Assembly: GCA_014773175.1 (NCBI GenBank)
Contig: VXCM01000444.1
Location: 70,102-134,101, forward strand
Origin: Lucifuga dentata
Taxonomy: Eukaryota; Chordata; Actinopteri; Ophidiiformes; Bythitidae
Reading direction: 5' to 3'
DNA: 64,000 nucleotides
The notes below the pieces were generated by a model. That model saw nothing but the letters and a program-made list of their open reading frames with translations. It ran no database searches and was not told where the DNA came from. Each line of letters starts with the position of its first letter. Positions within the stretch are counted from its first letter, which is position 1. A program made the position numbers and the translations under genes. Positions 26,055 to 40,200 of the stretch are shown here, in pieces.

Positions 26055-26091
26055 AGTGAGATCAATAACTTTCAAAGTTATTGATCTCACT
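26055..26091. repeat. Perfect 18-bp inverted repeat with 1-nt centre
   Basis: AGTGAGATCAATAACTTT, a single C, then its exact reverse complement. Just upstream a 14-bp word, TTGCATATTTTTGG, is directly repeated (about 26022 and 26040). No family is recognised. Confidence 0.9.
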
Positions 26092-26186
26092 ATTAGGTGT
26101 ACCATAAGACAATCTAAGAAAATGAGACTGCAGCGTAAACAGGGACCTTTTGACCCTTAGAGTCTCAAGAAGGCCCCTAGTTAAAT

Positions 26187-26194
26187 GATAGATG

Positions 26195-26248
<54 letters not shown>
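26187..26248. repeat. (GATA)n microsatellite
   Basis: About fourteen tandem GATA/TAGA units with one GATG variant near the left edge. Confidence 0.97.
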
Positions 26249-29200
26249 AAGAATGAACAGAATCTCAACAGTGAACCATTACAAACCAGCCATTTGCTGT
26301 TACTGTTTCTCCCAGTTTACTTCTCCTCAACCTAGAAACATACTGGCCTGTGGCATCAGTCAGTATCATATTTGCTTATTTTGGCAGATGATTAACTTAA
26401 GCATTACTGCCTCCTGGTGGAGTCCTAGGCTATAAACAACCTGAACATGCGGTTACACTTCACTTTTATTTCAGTCAGACCACTGCTGTGCTGTAATTTA
26501 ACCCACTGGGATTCAGCACTTGGAGTGGGGCTGGATCTGACCAGTGCTGCAGGAAAAAGAAAGATGTATCCTGACCATATGCTGATAGTATGTAATCTGT
26601 GATCCTGGTGTGCAGGTGTATGAAGAGAGAACCTTGAAAAGACTGATGCTGGTCTACAGCAGATTACAAGAGGAAACTTCTTGCTGTTCAACTTCACACA
26701 AGCTGATGATGAAGTCTAACTATTAACTTCAAGGTATGCATATACATTTATATGTGTGTTTTGTGCGTGTGAATATATGCTGGTATGAATGAGCGGATTT
26801 TTATTTATTTTTTTTTTTAAATTTCTAGTCATTTATGATGCAGAAGATGCATGTGAATAACTATCTTGCAATTTTGATATGTTAGACAAGTTGATTAGAA
26901 ACTTGCATAGGCCCTATAATCTTGATATGTGATCATTCATACGGTAATATAAAACATTAACAAAACCGGAACGTAAGGTTTAATTCAGTTTTATAATAAT
27001 CATCATTGATCATCATTATATCAGTAACCTACACTCCAGCAGACAGATCTAATGAAGAAAGGAAACACTTTATTCTTTGTGTAGTTTTGCAGTTTCCTAC
27101 AATTGTTATAAATCAGTGAGCATGACAGTAATTATTATGAGTGACCGTGCCCCATGGTTAAATATTTAACAGTCATCAGGAAAAATCATATAATAAGGCT
27201 CATTTTAATAATTGAAAAAACAAAAATAAAACCTCCTTTCATAAAAATGGTTGAGAAGGAGCTCTGTGAGTGTAGCTGTTATTACTACCACTAGGTAGAG
27301 CCATAATCCTTCCTACAACACAGAACTCCAAGAGGACTTGATCTTATAATAAGCCCATGGTTATTGTTGATCATTCATTATAGTGAAATATAATTTCTTC
27401 TTCAAGTACTGATCTGAAAACTCTTCCTCATCCCTATGTTAATTTGCTGTCCTTATCCCAAGAGAAAATTAACATAAGATATTGTAAAATTTCAAAATCT
27501 ACATATATTTATTCTTTCAGTTTTTGTTGATTTTAACTACCTGAACCTTTTCCAACTGTTTCCATGGCTTGTTGAGGTTTTATTTTACACCTTGATCAAT
27601 TCACAAAGTTGGCTTTGTTCCGTAGCAGGAATATGGGAGGTGAGAGGCAGGAGAGGTGAGAATGGGGTGAAAAGGCAAGGGACAGCAGATGGGTGCTGGG
27701 TGAGCCCAGCACAGATGGATGATGTGGAAGATGGCGTCTCCTTCAAGGACATAATAAACAGCTAGGAAGGCCAGATTAGGTGACCTGAATGGCACCTAAA
27801 TATATTCAACAATTTTAATGGATGACTTGCTTACTTCATTGTAGGTCTCCACTGAAGTAAAAATATTACAACATGAGTTAAATTATAGAGAGAAAATAGA
27901 TTATTAGACAGTGTAAAGGTAGCATTAGAGAGAGAACAGAGAGAGTGGGAAGAAGAGGAACAAGCCATTTTCTACCCCCACCCCAACAAATCATATATGG
28001 TTTGCTGAATTGGAAACTCTTAACAATCCTAATATCAAATGAAGAACAATCGGCCCATCCTCCACCTAAACTGTTCAGACAGTTGTGATATGAAGGCAGC
28101 CTGAGAAGAAGGTTATGTAAGGTTCTCTGGATTTCTTATAATTCATGTCATATGTCAAATGTTCAGAAGCTGCTTTTAGTTTGTAATGTAATTTTTATAA
28201 ATTGAAGTCAGGTGCAGTTTTTTCTCTGCATAATCAGAAATCCTAGCTAGATATAATAGTTTTAGAAAGAATGCTGCTTCTGAGATATCTTCACTATGTG
28301 CAATTGACGTGGTTTAAACAAAATGCATGTTTGTTACAGTCTTACATGTAATGTTATGGTATTTTGTTTGGTGGAGGCGGATGTAGTGACAGCTCACGAG
28401 ACAGCTGAGAGGAAGTGGGTTTAGTTTAATCACATTAATCCTAAATATTTTAAGAGTAGTTGCACTGTTAGCTGCCAGTTGATCAAGCATAACGTATTGA
28501 TTTCTTCACATTTTAAGCTAATTGAGGAAGGAAGCATGTAAATTATGTAGCTCTAAACTCGCAGGAGATAAAACTGAAATGTAGTACGGAATGGTTCAGA
28601 TAAGAATGGGCATAAAGGAAGATTGTGAACATCAGGAAACGGCTAGGAAGGAAATCCTACTTACAGGAACTGCTAAACAAAGTCAGGAATGCTGTAGGAA
28701 AAAAACAACCTCAGCTGAAAAGTAACACAGGAGGATTAAAGTTTAGCTCAGGTGATGAAGATGGACTGTGGAAGCTCTGCGTACCGTATATGTCATAATA
28801 CTGAGTTTCCAGTTTATTAGCTATATAATGTAATGCAATGGAATACAACTGCCCTGCATGTTCACATACACCAAATATTAGAAACACATCTCTTTATGAT
28901 GTAATCCAGTACATTTTCATACTAACTATGGCTCAAAATTAAATAGCTTGAAGTCAGCAGCTCTCTGATAAAAATGGAATGTTAAAAGCTTCACAAAGCA
29001 GTCTTTCATTGCAGGGCTTTTGCATTGCATTAAATTCTACAGGCAAATCTAATAAACTTACTATGTACAGTAGATCAAATTGAAGTTTTTCTTGATTTTG
29101 CTCTCAGTAACATTGTGCCAGATATGGTTTTGCATAATCTGTGCAACGTAAAGAAAACAGATGTGTTAAAAAAGAGCCCTCGTGTTCCACATGCATGTGG

Positions 29201-31560
29201 TTACACATGCTATGTCATGGATGCCTCTCAAAAACTAGGTCTAAGGATGCTGCCAACAATCTTTTTGCCACATATTGTAGTCTTAAGATATTTTGTGTGT
29301 TTCTGATTTCAGTAAATTTTATAAGCTGACTTTTCTAACTTGCTTCAAAAGAGTAAAAGGGACCTATGGGACACATCTCATAGGCGTTTACAGTGACACA
29401 GTGGCAAAAGACAACCAAACACCCAGAACTTTGAGGACAATGACTAAATTTCCATCAGAATTTGGGGGTTCCACTACCACCTATAAGGTGGATAAAGAAT
29501 AAAGTCTCTCACATTCATTTCATAATGCTGTCTGGCAATAAATTAATGAGAGACAGCCTTGGAGTCAATTAGTGTTATATATAAATCTTTGGAGAATATT
29601 ATAATAAATGTGTGGCTGTCATTTTCTTTTGGCTCTTGATTAAACCAAACTGTATTGGTTGCTTTATTTTATTAATGTGCCTGTCAGCAGAATGCCAGTT
29701 CAGGATTTTGATTATTTTCAACTTGGTAGAAGGGCTCACTCATCGCCATGACCCTAGGAGCTGTAATAGGGGGCAGTAGTTCCTGGTAGGGTCTCCCATG
29801 CCTAACAGGTACCAGATGAGGGTCCAGACTAAGAACAGTTCAAATGCAAAAATGCCACTTCCTGGATCAGAGAAAGCAGGGCTGCCTGCTGCATGCAGAC
29901 CTGTGAACGCAGCCTGCAATCGACAGCCTGGTGGCTGTCTGGACCCCAGGGGCTCATCTGGGCTCAGCCCAAAGAAACATCATGAACACACCCTGTTTAT
30001 TTGTGACAGTTGCATAACTTAGAGTTTTTCTTTTTTGTTGATTGATTTGAGTTTAAATGAATCCAGTTACACCATGGCATAATACAAAATATATCAAATA
30101 CAGTAAGGCCGCAGCTGCAAAATTCTACTCTTTCCTAGTCATAAGCACACAAAATTCAGCAAATTTGGTCCATAACATTCTCTTGAACATAAACTAACAC
30201 ATTTCAAAAGAGTTGAACCCAACAAAAGGGATACAGTTGTTCTCAAACATGATTCATGTTTCTTTCAGAAGGATCTGAAAAGGAAATTGTAATGTATCCT
30301 GAAGTTTAATCTATATAGCACAACTTCTTGTTCAAAATATTTTCTCACAGCACTGTTTGACTTTGATATGGAAACAGGAAGCACAACAATACCTAATGTT
30401 TAGCATCAATCAGCTTTTCTCTGCCAAATTACTGCTAACTGTGATCTCATTGTCTGGGTTTCTTTTAATTTCTGCATTTTGCACAAAATAGAAGTGGACT
30501 GATTGATTATATGAGGTCTTAGTATGAATATAGAGCCTTCAAATGAGCCAAAATGCAGTGAGGTAACAGCCGGGCCAACTGAGAGAGAACAGAGTCTAAA
30601 TTTGCAAAAATAAAATTTGTGGAAAACCATTTGATTGAGACAAAATTAAAGTGAGGGAACACTGGATGGATGTGATAGGATGCCTTGCCGTTTATAGTAA
30701 AAAAGGGTGGGGCACCAAAATGAGGTTTTGGATGACACTGACAGTTGCAAGATCGTTTACATAGTTAAATGAATGTGGTGTTTTCACCTGTGTCTGTCTG
30801 CTCAATGGTTGGGGAAGGAGCAACACAGGCATGTTTTCTTCTTGGTTTAGGCACTTTCAAGAGGCAGAGAGAGAGACTTTCTGCATCTGGGTAACATTAT
30901 TCAGATTCCTCAGTGTTGAATATTTGATGATGCTGGCAAGGAAAGTAGTGAGGTATTGGAGGCAGAGGGAGGGAAATAGAGGAGAGATGTGGAGAGGGAA
31001 AGCAGAGGAGGGAAGTGCCTTCTCACAGAAGCATTGAGGCCTCAGCAGCAGCAAAACATTTAGGGAGGCATGGAACTTAAGGACACGGGATTCTGATGGT
31101 TCATGAAGGCAGCACGTGTTTAGGAGTTGTTTGTTTCTAGCAAAACAAATCAGCTGGGGACAGTTGACTTACTTTGCATAGCAAATTAATAATTGATGTT
31201 CAAATGTCAGTGGAGTGATGATGATGGAGGAATTCCACAATCAGGTGAAGACAATCACAGAAGGTTAAACAGGCAATGTTGTGAACTTCCATAAGTCATA
31301 TTCTATGTGAATCTGTCCCAGCTTGTGTGGATAAAAAGGGAGGGAGCAAACTAAAAAAGAGGGAGGGAGGGGAAGAAAGAATGTACTGAGGTTTCGTCAT
31401 GTGATTTCTGTTTTTTTCTCTTTTTATGTAGCTGCACAGTGATTATATCTTTGTAGCTTGGGGCTCTTAGCAACTTTTTCCAAACCTTTTCAGCTCATTA
31501 TTTTCCTCTGACTGTTTTTTTGCATTAACCAACAGCATACTTTCCCTTGGCTTTTTTTTT

Positions 31561-31973
31561 TTCCAGGTCCAAGTGTGTGACGTGTGAGCGGAGGTCCTGC
31601 CCTTGTTTCATGCTGTACAGTTGAAAGGAAAGAAGAGGGACCTCTGAAGAGGCGGACGTTTACATGGCTTGTCAAAAGAAAGATAGATTGAAGGTATAAA
31701 CGGGAGAAGCTGCTGCTGCTGTTTCGGCCTCACTGCGTTGTTTTCCCCTTACAGGGAGGCCAGACAGAGAGCAAGAGAGACGCGGAGAAAGTGAATAAAA
31801 ATAACAGAGTAAGTGACTGACAGGGAGAGAGGGAGATACGTTACCTGCTTCTGTCACTCATGGACAGAAGCAGATGAGAAGTCACAGTTGAGGAGTCTGT
31901 CTGACACGGGAGGAGGAGTACCCGCCCAGGGGGAACCACCAGCTCAGCCTTCTTCCAGCAACAACAGGACAGG
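31561..31973 (+). other. myo1c: Probable myo1c 5' UTR / first-exon region
   Basis: The start codon at 31974 is preceded by purine-rich leader-like sequence. A T-rich run ending TTTTTTTTTCCAG at about 31566 could be an acceptor, which would put a 5' UTR exon at 31567-31991. No TATA box is seen. The transcription start is not defined. Confidence 0.35.
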
Positions 31974-34900
31974 ATGAGGTACCAGGGCAGGGTAAGATCT
32001 CAACTAACATGCTGCCCTTTGTTTTGTTTTTTAATGTTTGCTGCTGTACACAAACTGGATTTGAGGTTGTGTATAGCCTAGGATGTTTCCACTGTTTTGC
32101 GCTTATACAAAAAAAGCACAAGACCTGATTATATCCAGGAGAATCTATTTAGAGTATCACCAACTCACCCTCTCACCTACTAAAGAGGAAGAAGCAAAAG
32201 AGAACATTGAGTCACTTGGAGATTTATTTTTTTTGCATGTCTATGAGTCAGTGTGTATTTTGGCTTTTGCACAAGCATGACAGCATTTAAGCCAGGCTGA
32301 CCAAAGAGGAAAGCCTCAGTATTTTTCCATTATGTCCATTGCTGGCACATCTATGATAGAGAGCCAGCTGTAGTACCGGAGAAGCTCGTCTTGATGGGGC
32401 ATGCCTTATAAGGAAGACAAACTGAATGTTGTCGGGCTTAGTCATGGGGACGAGAGCCAAGTCCCACTGTTAGGTTATCCTCCTTATCCTCCTCTCTGCT
32501 GTTGCACCTACAGATCTGAAGATTTCCCTACAATGACCTTATACTCATAGACAAATTCCACATAAAGTTGTCATGCAGTATTAGGAGCCTGCGTGCGAGA
32601 TCACACTCTCATCACTGCAACAAATAGCCTTCAGGCCAACACCCTTTAAAGTATCTCAGTTACAGTTCCTCAGAAAAAAAAAAACAACTATAATTCATAT
32701 CCTCCAAGAATTCCTCTTAGAACTAAAGGCAATCCCTGAGAGAACATGTAATAAAGCATCTGCCAACAACAGCTGCAGTGATTGGCTGTGTATGTTTTGA
32801 AAGCAAAGAAGTTTGAAAAATGAGATTTCATGTCCTGGGGTGAAGATTAAAAAGTTGAATTCATGATTATGAAGAGATAGAGAACTGGAAAAAGATATGA
32901 CTGCTGGTTTTTAGTTATAAAGGATAACAGTTTTTCCTGCCTCGGAGAATCTGAAATAAAAGGACCTAGCAAGAACATTAAGCAACTATTAATTATACCA
33001 CATATGTGAACACTAAACAGTGATGATCTCCATATGCTGTTGGCACAGTAGCTACGGATAAAATGCTTTTAAGGTATGAATGGAATGAAAGATTCAGGCC
33101 AAAGGAGTCTTAAAGACCAGACCAGTGTATGTGTGTATGATGTGTCCGATTAATGTAGATTTCATAATGATGTGCAAGCCATAAGGTATACACATTATCA
33201 AATACATACAGCAGTTCATGGTGGTTTTAGAATAATTGGCCACACCTTTATTGCATCCCCTTCAACTCCAGCAGGGTAGGGATACATTTTTGTCTCGCAT
33301 CTGCTTTTCTTTCCTGGCCCTATTTGAATGGATGTGGAATTTTCTTATTGGACAGGTTCACAAAAATGCATATGTATAAACAGACACAACCAGCACAGCA
33401 CATATTAACAAAGCTTGATTTAAAAAAAAAAAAAAAAAAANAAAAAAAAAAAAAAAAAATGGTAGCAAGCTGACACACAACATTTAATGGCATCCACTGA
33501 AGGCTTGCCCCACATCTGAACCTGACATTCCTGAGTTGTATCCTTTGGAAAATCTGACTGTGATCTCTATTACTGTCTGTAGGAAGCCCACCTGCAGGAT
33601 TGGGAGAACAATACTCCAAGGTGAAGCAGGGAGGAGTGGCTGCAGTGGAAGTGTCCACTGGCTTTCCTTTGCTCTCTCTTCTTGGCTACCTTCCACTGTT
33701 GTCCTCTTGTTGTTTTAAAGATTTTCCAGCATGTAGCATTCAGAGATAACACCATTAATCGGTCAAATGAGACCCCTGAGAGGCTTGTGCAGTCAACACA
33801 AGAAGTCTTGTGGAAGTTCAGTCCCTTTGTTCCACTTTCTGCTTGTTTTTTTTTCTGCCATGAATGTGTAAAGGAAAGCAGCAGGGTTTCTCTTATAAAC
33901 GTACTGTATCTTTGAAACAGAAGCTAGAGCAGAGCTGGTTAGTTGTGTATTAATGACACACTACTTAAAGAAGCTGGATATTCATCATCTGTAAGTACTC
34001 AATAACGTAAGTACTCAATAACATTTTCTGTTTTTGTATAGTTATGTGTGCATGGCTGTACATGCAATATCTGACTTCAGGACATATCGAAGAATTTAGC
34101 TCTGCAGACAGTAATTCTTTCTTGTCTGCGCTTTGATGTTTGCCGTCACAGTGGGGTTGACATGTACACACATCTTCCTGGTGGCATTAGTTAACCCCTG
34201 TTCGGTAATAGAAAGCTGTGTGTACTGTACATATATCTAATACTCGATAACTCTCTTTTACATAATAGAAGAGCCTATCCTGTCTGTTTATCATTTGGAT
34301 TCTTTAAATGTCTTCATTGTTTAGTCTTGGCGGGACCGTGCTTATTCTGTGTGTGTTTTCTGGCTGCCTTAAACAGAACAGTGTTGTTTTGGTGGTGTTT
34401 CAGAAAGTCTGAGTCATTTGGCCTCGATAGGTTTTAAAGATATGAGAAAAGATTAAAAATGTCTTGTGATGTTTTTTCTGGTGAATAATGTAACGTTGTA
34501 ATACTGTCAGCTGTTTATTCTTTAATAACTGGATAAATGCAGTATGCGTTGAAGAAGCAAATTTTGTCTGCCCACCTTGTCAAAAGAGTATTATATTTTG
34601 TGCAAAAGATGTGACAAAGAGCAGAAATGATACAGGGCAGAAATCATATGTTTCTTCTTTTTTTCAGATGTGAGGCCTCTCATCGATGTAGAAATTCACT
34701 GTCATATTCATTATTGCATTAATTCGTTCAGCTATCTGACCTATCGCCCACAGTGTTATTGGGAGGCAAGGAAGTGACAAAAACCTAAAGGAGACATATT
34801 ATGCAGATTTCAATGTTCCTATTTTCATTTAGGGGCCTATTCTGAAACCTTTGCAACACTTTAATGTACAAAAAACACACTGATCTGCTTCTACTCTTCC

Positions 34901-37160
34901 TTGCTGCAGCCCCACTGTGCACACAAAGTGAAAACATGTCATTTTAGGCTGTGTCTCTGCAAGCCCCCCTCCCAAAGATGTACTCTGTTCTATTAGACAG
35001 TTTCAACATGGCAGATGCTGACCAAATACTCCCTAGCCTCACACTTTGTGTGTGTGTGTGTGTGTGTCTGTCTGTCTGTCTGTCTGTGATCAACTTTAAT
35101 GGAAATAAAGGACTGTTCTAAAACACAGTGCTCAGAGTTGTTCAGGACCTATGCTTATTTTACTGGATGCTTCGTACTTCGTACACACTATAAAACTGGG
35201 GGAAAATAATAAAAACACAGCACATCCTCTTTAAACCAGAATCATCAACATTTGTCTTTTCAGTATTGCTGAGCAGCATTTTTCTTCTTTTCCTGTAGGA
35301 GGTAGATGTTGATGGAAGAGTTCGCCTGGTGATGGAGAGCACCCTGACTGCCCGGGACAGGGTGGGGGTCCAGGACTTTGTCCTGTTGCAAAACTACACC
35401 AGTGAGGCAGCTTTCATAGAGAATCTGAGGCGACGCTTTGGAGAAAATCTCATCTATGTAATAACAACAAAACTTTCTCTTCCTGCCATCTCAATGATCT
35501 TAATATGTCCTAACACATTTGAATTCATGTGTTTAGAATATTTGAATATGTTGTCTGTTCCCAGACATACATTGGCTCAGTGTTGGTGTCCATGAACCCT
35601 TACAAAGAACTGGAGATTTACTCCAAGCAGCAGATGGAACGATACAGAGGGGTTAGCTTCTATGAGATCTCACCTCACATGTGAGTCAGTGATTGCACCG
35701 CTGTAATGTAATGTTCGATAGTTTGATCTATGTTTATGACTGTACATAAGAGCACCTTTTCCAAAGATAGAATTTAGAGCTGAGACTATTTAAAAATGGG
35801 ACATCCTGGTTGCCAAACGTTGTTTAAGATGCAACTTTTAAATGTGTAGTAAGTATGTGTAGTAAAATTTATTTTTTATTCTAAAAAATAAATTTAAAAA
35901 ATGTTGAATTAGCTTTATTGATAGTGACACACTGGCTGATTTTAGGGATTCATAAGGTGTCTGTTGTAGATGTCTATTAAATTATTATGTCCAACAAAGA
36001 TATAAAACTTTGAATATAATTTCTTCAAGGTTCTAAATGTCTCCAGAATACATCTAAATTCCAGTTTTCTTCAGTATTAACCATGAATCTGTTGAATATT
36101 AAGCTCATGAATTGCTTTCATGCCGATGCAAAACTACCCTAAACCTTAAATGTTATTCATGTCATTTGTTTCACTGAAGATGTTAATTTGATTCAAAAAA
36201 CAAAAACATACAATATATTGTGTTTTTAGCATGAGGGAGAAAAAGAAAGACTGTATTGAGGTTTTCATCATATGAGGATTCTTTATTAATATGTACTAGC
36301 ATTTGCAATTGCAAATTATAATTCTACCACATTGACTTAATATTAGCACATGTAGATACGCAGCTGATATTGCATTTGTGATTTTTCACTCAGCTATGCT
36401 CTGTCAGACAACACTTACCGGGCCATGCGGACTGAGAGGAAGGACCAGTGTATTCTGATATCAGGAGAGAGTGGAGCAGGTAAAACAGAAGCCTCCAAGA
36501 AGATCCTCCTCTACTTCGCTGTCAACTGCCCTGCTAATGATCACATGGTTTCCCTTGGTGACTGCCTACTGCAGTCCAACCCTGTTCTGGAGGTATTTAG
36601 CGTCTGAACAGCCAGCATCACAATTAAAAGTGTAGTTCAAATTAGGTGTCTTGTTGTTGATTTGTAAATACTTTCAGAATACTTTCAGTGCTTTATTGTA
36701 ATTATTTGATTTTGTCATTCTCTTCTCACTCCTAAATTCACTTCCTCCCTCTAATTTCCTGGCTTTCTCGTTTTGTACAGGCATTTGGTAATGCAAAAAC
36801 ACTAAGAAATGACAACTCCAGCCGCTTTGGGAAATACATGGATGTCCAGTTTGACTTTAAGGTACACACTCCCTCCATGGCTGTAGGACACTATCAAAAT
36901 CACGTCATTATTATTACAGATCAAATACTTGCCTCCTAAAGTTCCCATCTGCTCCTGTTTTTTTTCCCCTTACGTCCTCTAGGGGGCACCAGTAGGTGGT
37001 CACATCCTGAACTACCTGCTGGAAAAGTCTCGTGTTGTGCACCAGAACCATGGTGAGAGGAACTTCCACATATTCTATCAGCTTCTGGAAGGAGGGGAGG
37101 ATGACCTGCTTAAGAAGCTGGACCTAGAAAGAAACCCTCAGAACTACCACTACCTGGTGA

Positions 37161-37234
<74 letters not shown>

Positions 37235-40200
37235 TTACGTAATGAATTTGTGTGCTTATTTTCAAACTTAGGTTTATACACTATTCCTGTCATTGTCTTG
37301 TTCAGGGTAACTGTCCCAGAGTCAGTTCCATTAATGACAAGAATAACTGGAAAGCTGTGATGAAGGCTCTGCCTGTTATTGGCTTCAATGAGGATGAAGT
37401 ACAGGTGAGAAAGACTTCACGGTGTTCAATGACAGTTTCACACATCCAGTAATATTCCTACTATCTCATCAAGTTCAAATAAGGACTCACTTCAACTTAT
37501 ACTGTATTTCATGTTTTCATGGAAAATGAAGGGAAAAAATGTTCACTGCCCTCCTCTGTAATTACTGCACCTTTCATAGAATTTTATCATCATAATGTAA
37601 AAACTCCAAAAGAAGGAAGAAGGCACTGGGGAAGATGTAATATCAAAACATTTGTCTTTAGGGAAAAATTTTTTGCACTATCTGCACTTTGTGGTGAGCT
37701 GAATAAATGTTGTGAAGAAGAGTTTCTCCTTGGACTTTCTAAACAGTGTGCGGATCTCCCACTTGTGGCCATCATCATAATGTAATCAGGAAAAAAAAAT
37801 TGCATAAATCAGAAATATCACATCACAGCTCTTGTTTACTGAAGCTACAGTGTAATCAGGACAGCTATCCATGTCCATCATCAAATGAATCCAATCCAGA
37901 ATGAAAACATCTAGTATATTCAAATCAGTTACTTAAAATCAGTAATATTAACTTTTAACTCTGCCACCTTTAACAAATAAATTACCGTTTGGCTCCATAG
38001 TTGCTCATGTTTAACATTTGGTTCTTATTTAATCAGCTGGTTCCAAGTTGTAGTAGACATAAGTTACTCTACGTACTGAATTAACAAGCATTATATCATA
38101 ACATACTGTATAAAATACAGGCCATTATAGATATATTTCTGTACACTATAGTATATATATATATCTTTCAGATTTGATTCATCCTATACATCAGGGATAA
38201 AAACAGGTCTTGTTGATAAATGGTAGCATCTTGCAAATACAATTGATTACAATATGTGGTATTACTTGAGTCTTGACCAGCCTTCCCATTTCTTATGTTA
38301 TGTTCAAGGATAGTATGTGTACTGGAAAATTGTTAGTGTTAAATTTTGTAATGATTTACATTGGAATGATACTTTGAGAGACAAATGGCAGTGTTTTTCT
38401 TAAATTTTGTTATCTGTAGTTCTGATTGAGATTAATGACCTTATCTTGAAACCAAACACTTCATAATACAGTTAGGAAGTGTTCGGTAACAATTTTGTTT
38501 TTTTTTTATTGTTTTTTTTCTGACCTCAGAAATTGCTGAATGTCATCGCCAGTGTTCTACATCTGGGAAACGTTCAGTTTGCAGAAGGGGAGGAAGGAGA
38601 AACTCACATCACCACTGAGACCCAGATGAGAAATATTGCTATGGTCAGTATAGTCCCACACGTATTAATGAATGCTCAAATATGCATACACACACTATCA
38701 AAAATGCAGTGTTGACAACAGATGTGTTGTTGTTCTGCAGCTGCTGGATGTTGATGGCTCGGCCCTCGGGGAGGCACTAACACACAAGAAACTGATTGCC
38801 AAAGAAGAAGAGGTGATGATTCTGTGAGTTTGTCCTTTGTGGTGTGTGTGTGTGAGAGAGATTTTGTATGTTTTTCTTACTTGCACTTGTGTGTTGCAGA
38901 TGATCACACCATTAAATTTTGAGCAGGCAGGGGCAGCCCGCGACGCTTTAGCCAAGGCAGTGTATGGTCGGACCTTCACTTGGTTGGTGGAAAAGATAAA
39001 CGAATCACTTGCTGTCAAGGTTCAGTTGCACCTCTGATAACAAACAACAGTGGGGATTCCATAATGTTGTTGTAGTGGTGTTTTGCTCATTTATTGCATG
39101 ATTTACTCTTTTAATAACAGGGTGAAATCCAGCACAGCTGCAGTTCCTCACTTATTGGGCTGCTAGATATCTACGGCTTTGAAGTCCTACAGCACAACAG
39201 GTTCATTTCCCTTAATCTCTCACTTCTTTACATGTTTTTCAATCTGCAAGCCTAATTCTTTGCACATTTCTGTTTTACACAACACCACTATGCATTTGGA
39301 ATCATTTTCGTTCATATTTCTGCCTGCAGTTTTGAGCAGTTCTGCATCAACTACTGCAATGAGAAGCTCCAGCAGCTGTTTATTGAGCTCACCCTCCGAT
39401 CTGAGCAGGAGGAGTATGAGACAGAGGGGATTGCAGTAAGTTCTTTGGTGGTTGGATAGTCAAAACAAAGTGCAGTATTTATCACCGTTCGATGGTGAAG
39501 ATTCAACAGATTTCCATGCGAATGTCACAGGACTCATGTCCTCGCATTTCCTCATTTTCAGTGGGAGACGGTACAGTACTTTGACAACAAGATCATTTGT
39601 GACCTGATAGAGGAGAAGCACAAAGGCATCATCTCCATTCTGGTGCGATGGTGACTCCTAATCTGTTACAGTTGCCTCTCTACATTGTGTTTTCTATCCC
39701 CTTGTCACTGCAGGTTAAGATAAATATTGGTGATGGCTGGTGTTTTTTTTTTTNTTTTTTTTTTTTTTGTTTGTTTGTTTTTTTTTTAATTTTAGAATGA
39801 AGAGTGTCTGAGACCTGGAGAGACCTGTGATATCTCCTTCTTAGAGAAACTGGAGGACACACTTGGCAGCCATGCCCATTTTGTCACGTGAGCATCGTAC
39901 CTTCATTTCAGCATATAAACAGTTTAACCAACCTCAGTTACACAGGATATTATTTTCATATATTTCAGAGTAGTCTTATTACTGTCTTTTATCACTGCAT
40001 ATGTGTGTATGTTTTTTAGTCACAAGTTAGCAAATGGAAAGACTCGCAGGGTAATGAGCAGGGAGGAGTTCAGGCTGCTGCATTATGCTGGGGAGGTGAA
40101 CTACAATGTCGATGGTAAGCTGAAATTCATCGTTAGATCAACCAGCAATCTATTTTTATCCATCCATTCATTTATTCACTCATTCAACAACCTGTTGAAG

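Larger units (their letters stand above)
25056..31560. other. Gene-poor spacer between arhgap35 and myo1c
   Basis: I found no convincing gene on either strand across 6.5 kb. It contains a GATA microsatellite near 26190, a 37-bp palindrome at 26055, and a stretch at about 29730-30000 (GGTAGGGTCTCCCATGCC and neighbours) that looks like a worn interspersed repeat I cannot name. Short open frames near 27600-27800 and 29800-30020 lack splice or family support. Confidence 0.5.

Noticed and set aside
27601..27795. Minus-strand frame of 64 codons
   Set aside because: No recognisable domain, splice sites or neighbours that fit; composition alone is not evidence.
29730..30022. GC-richer stretch with a 74-codon frame
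   Set aside because: It looks like a worn interspersed repeat, but I could not name the family, so it is only mentioned in the spacer description.
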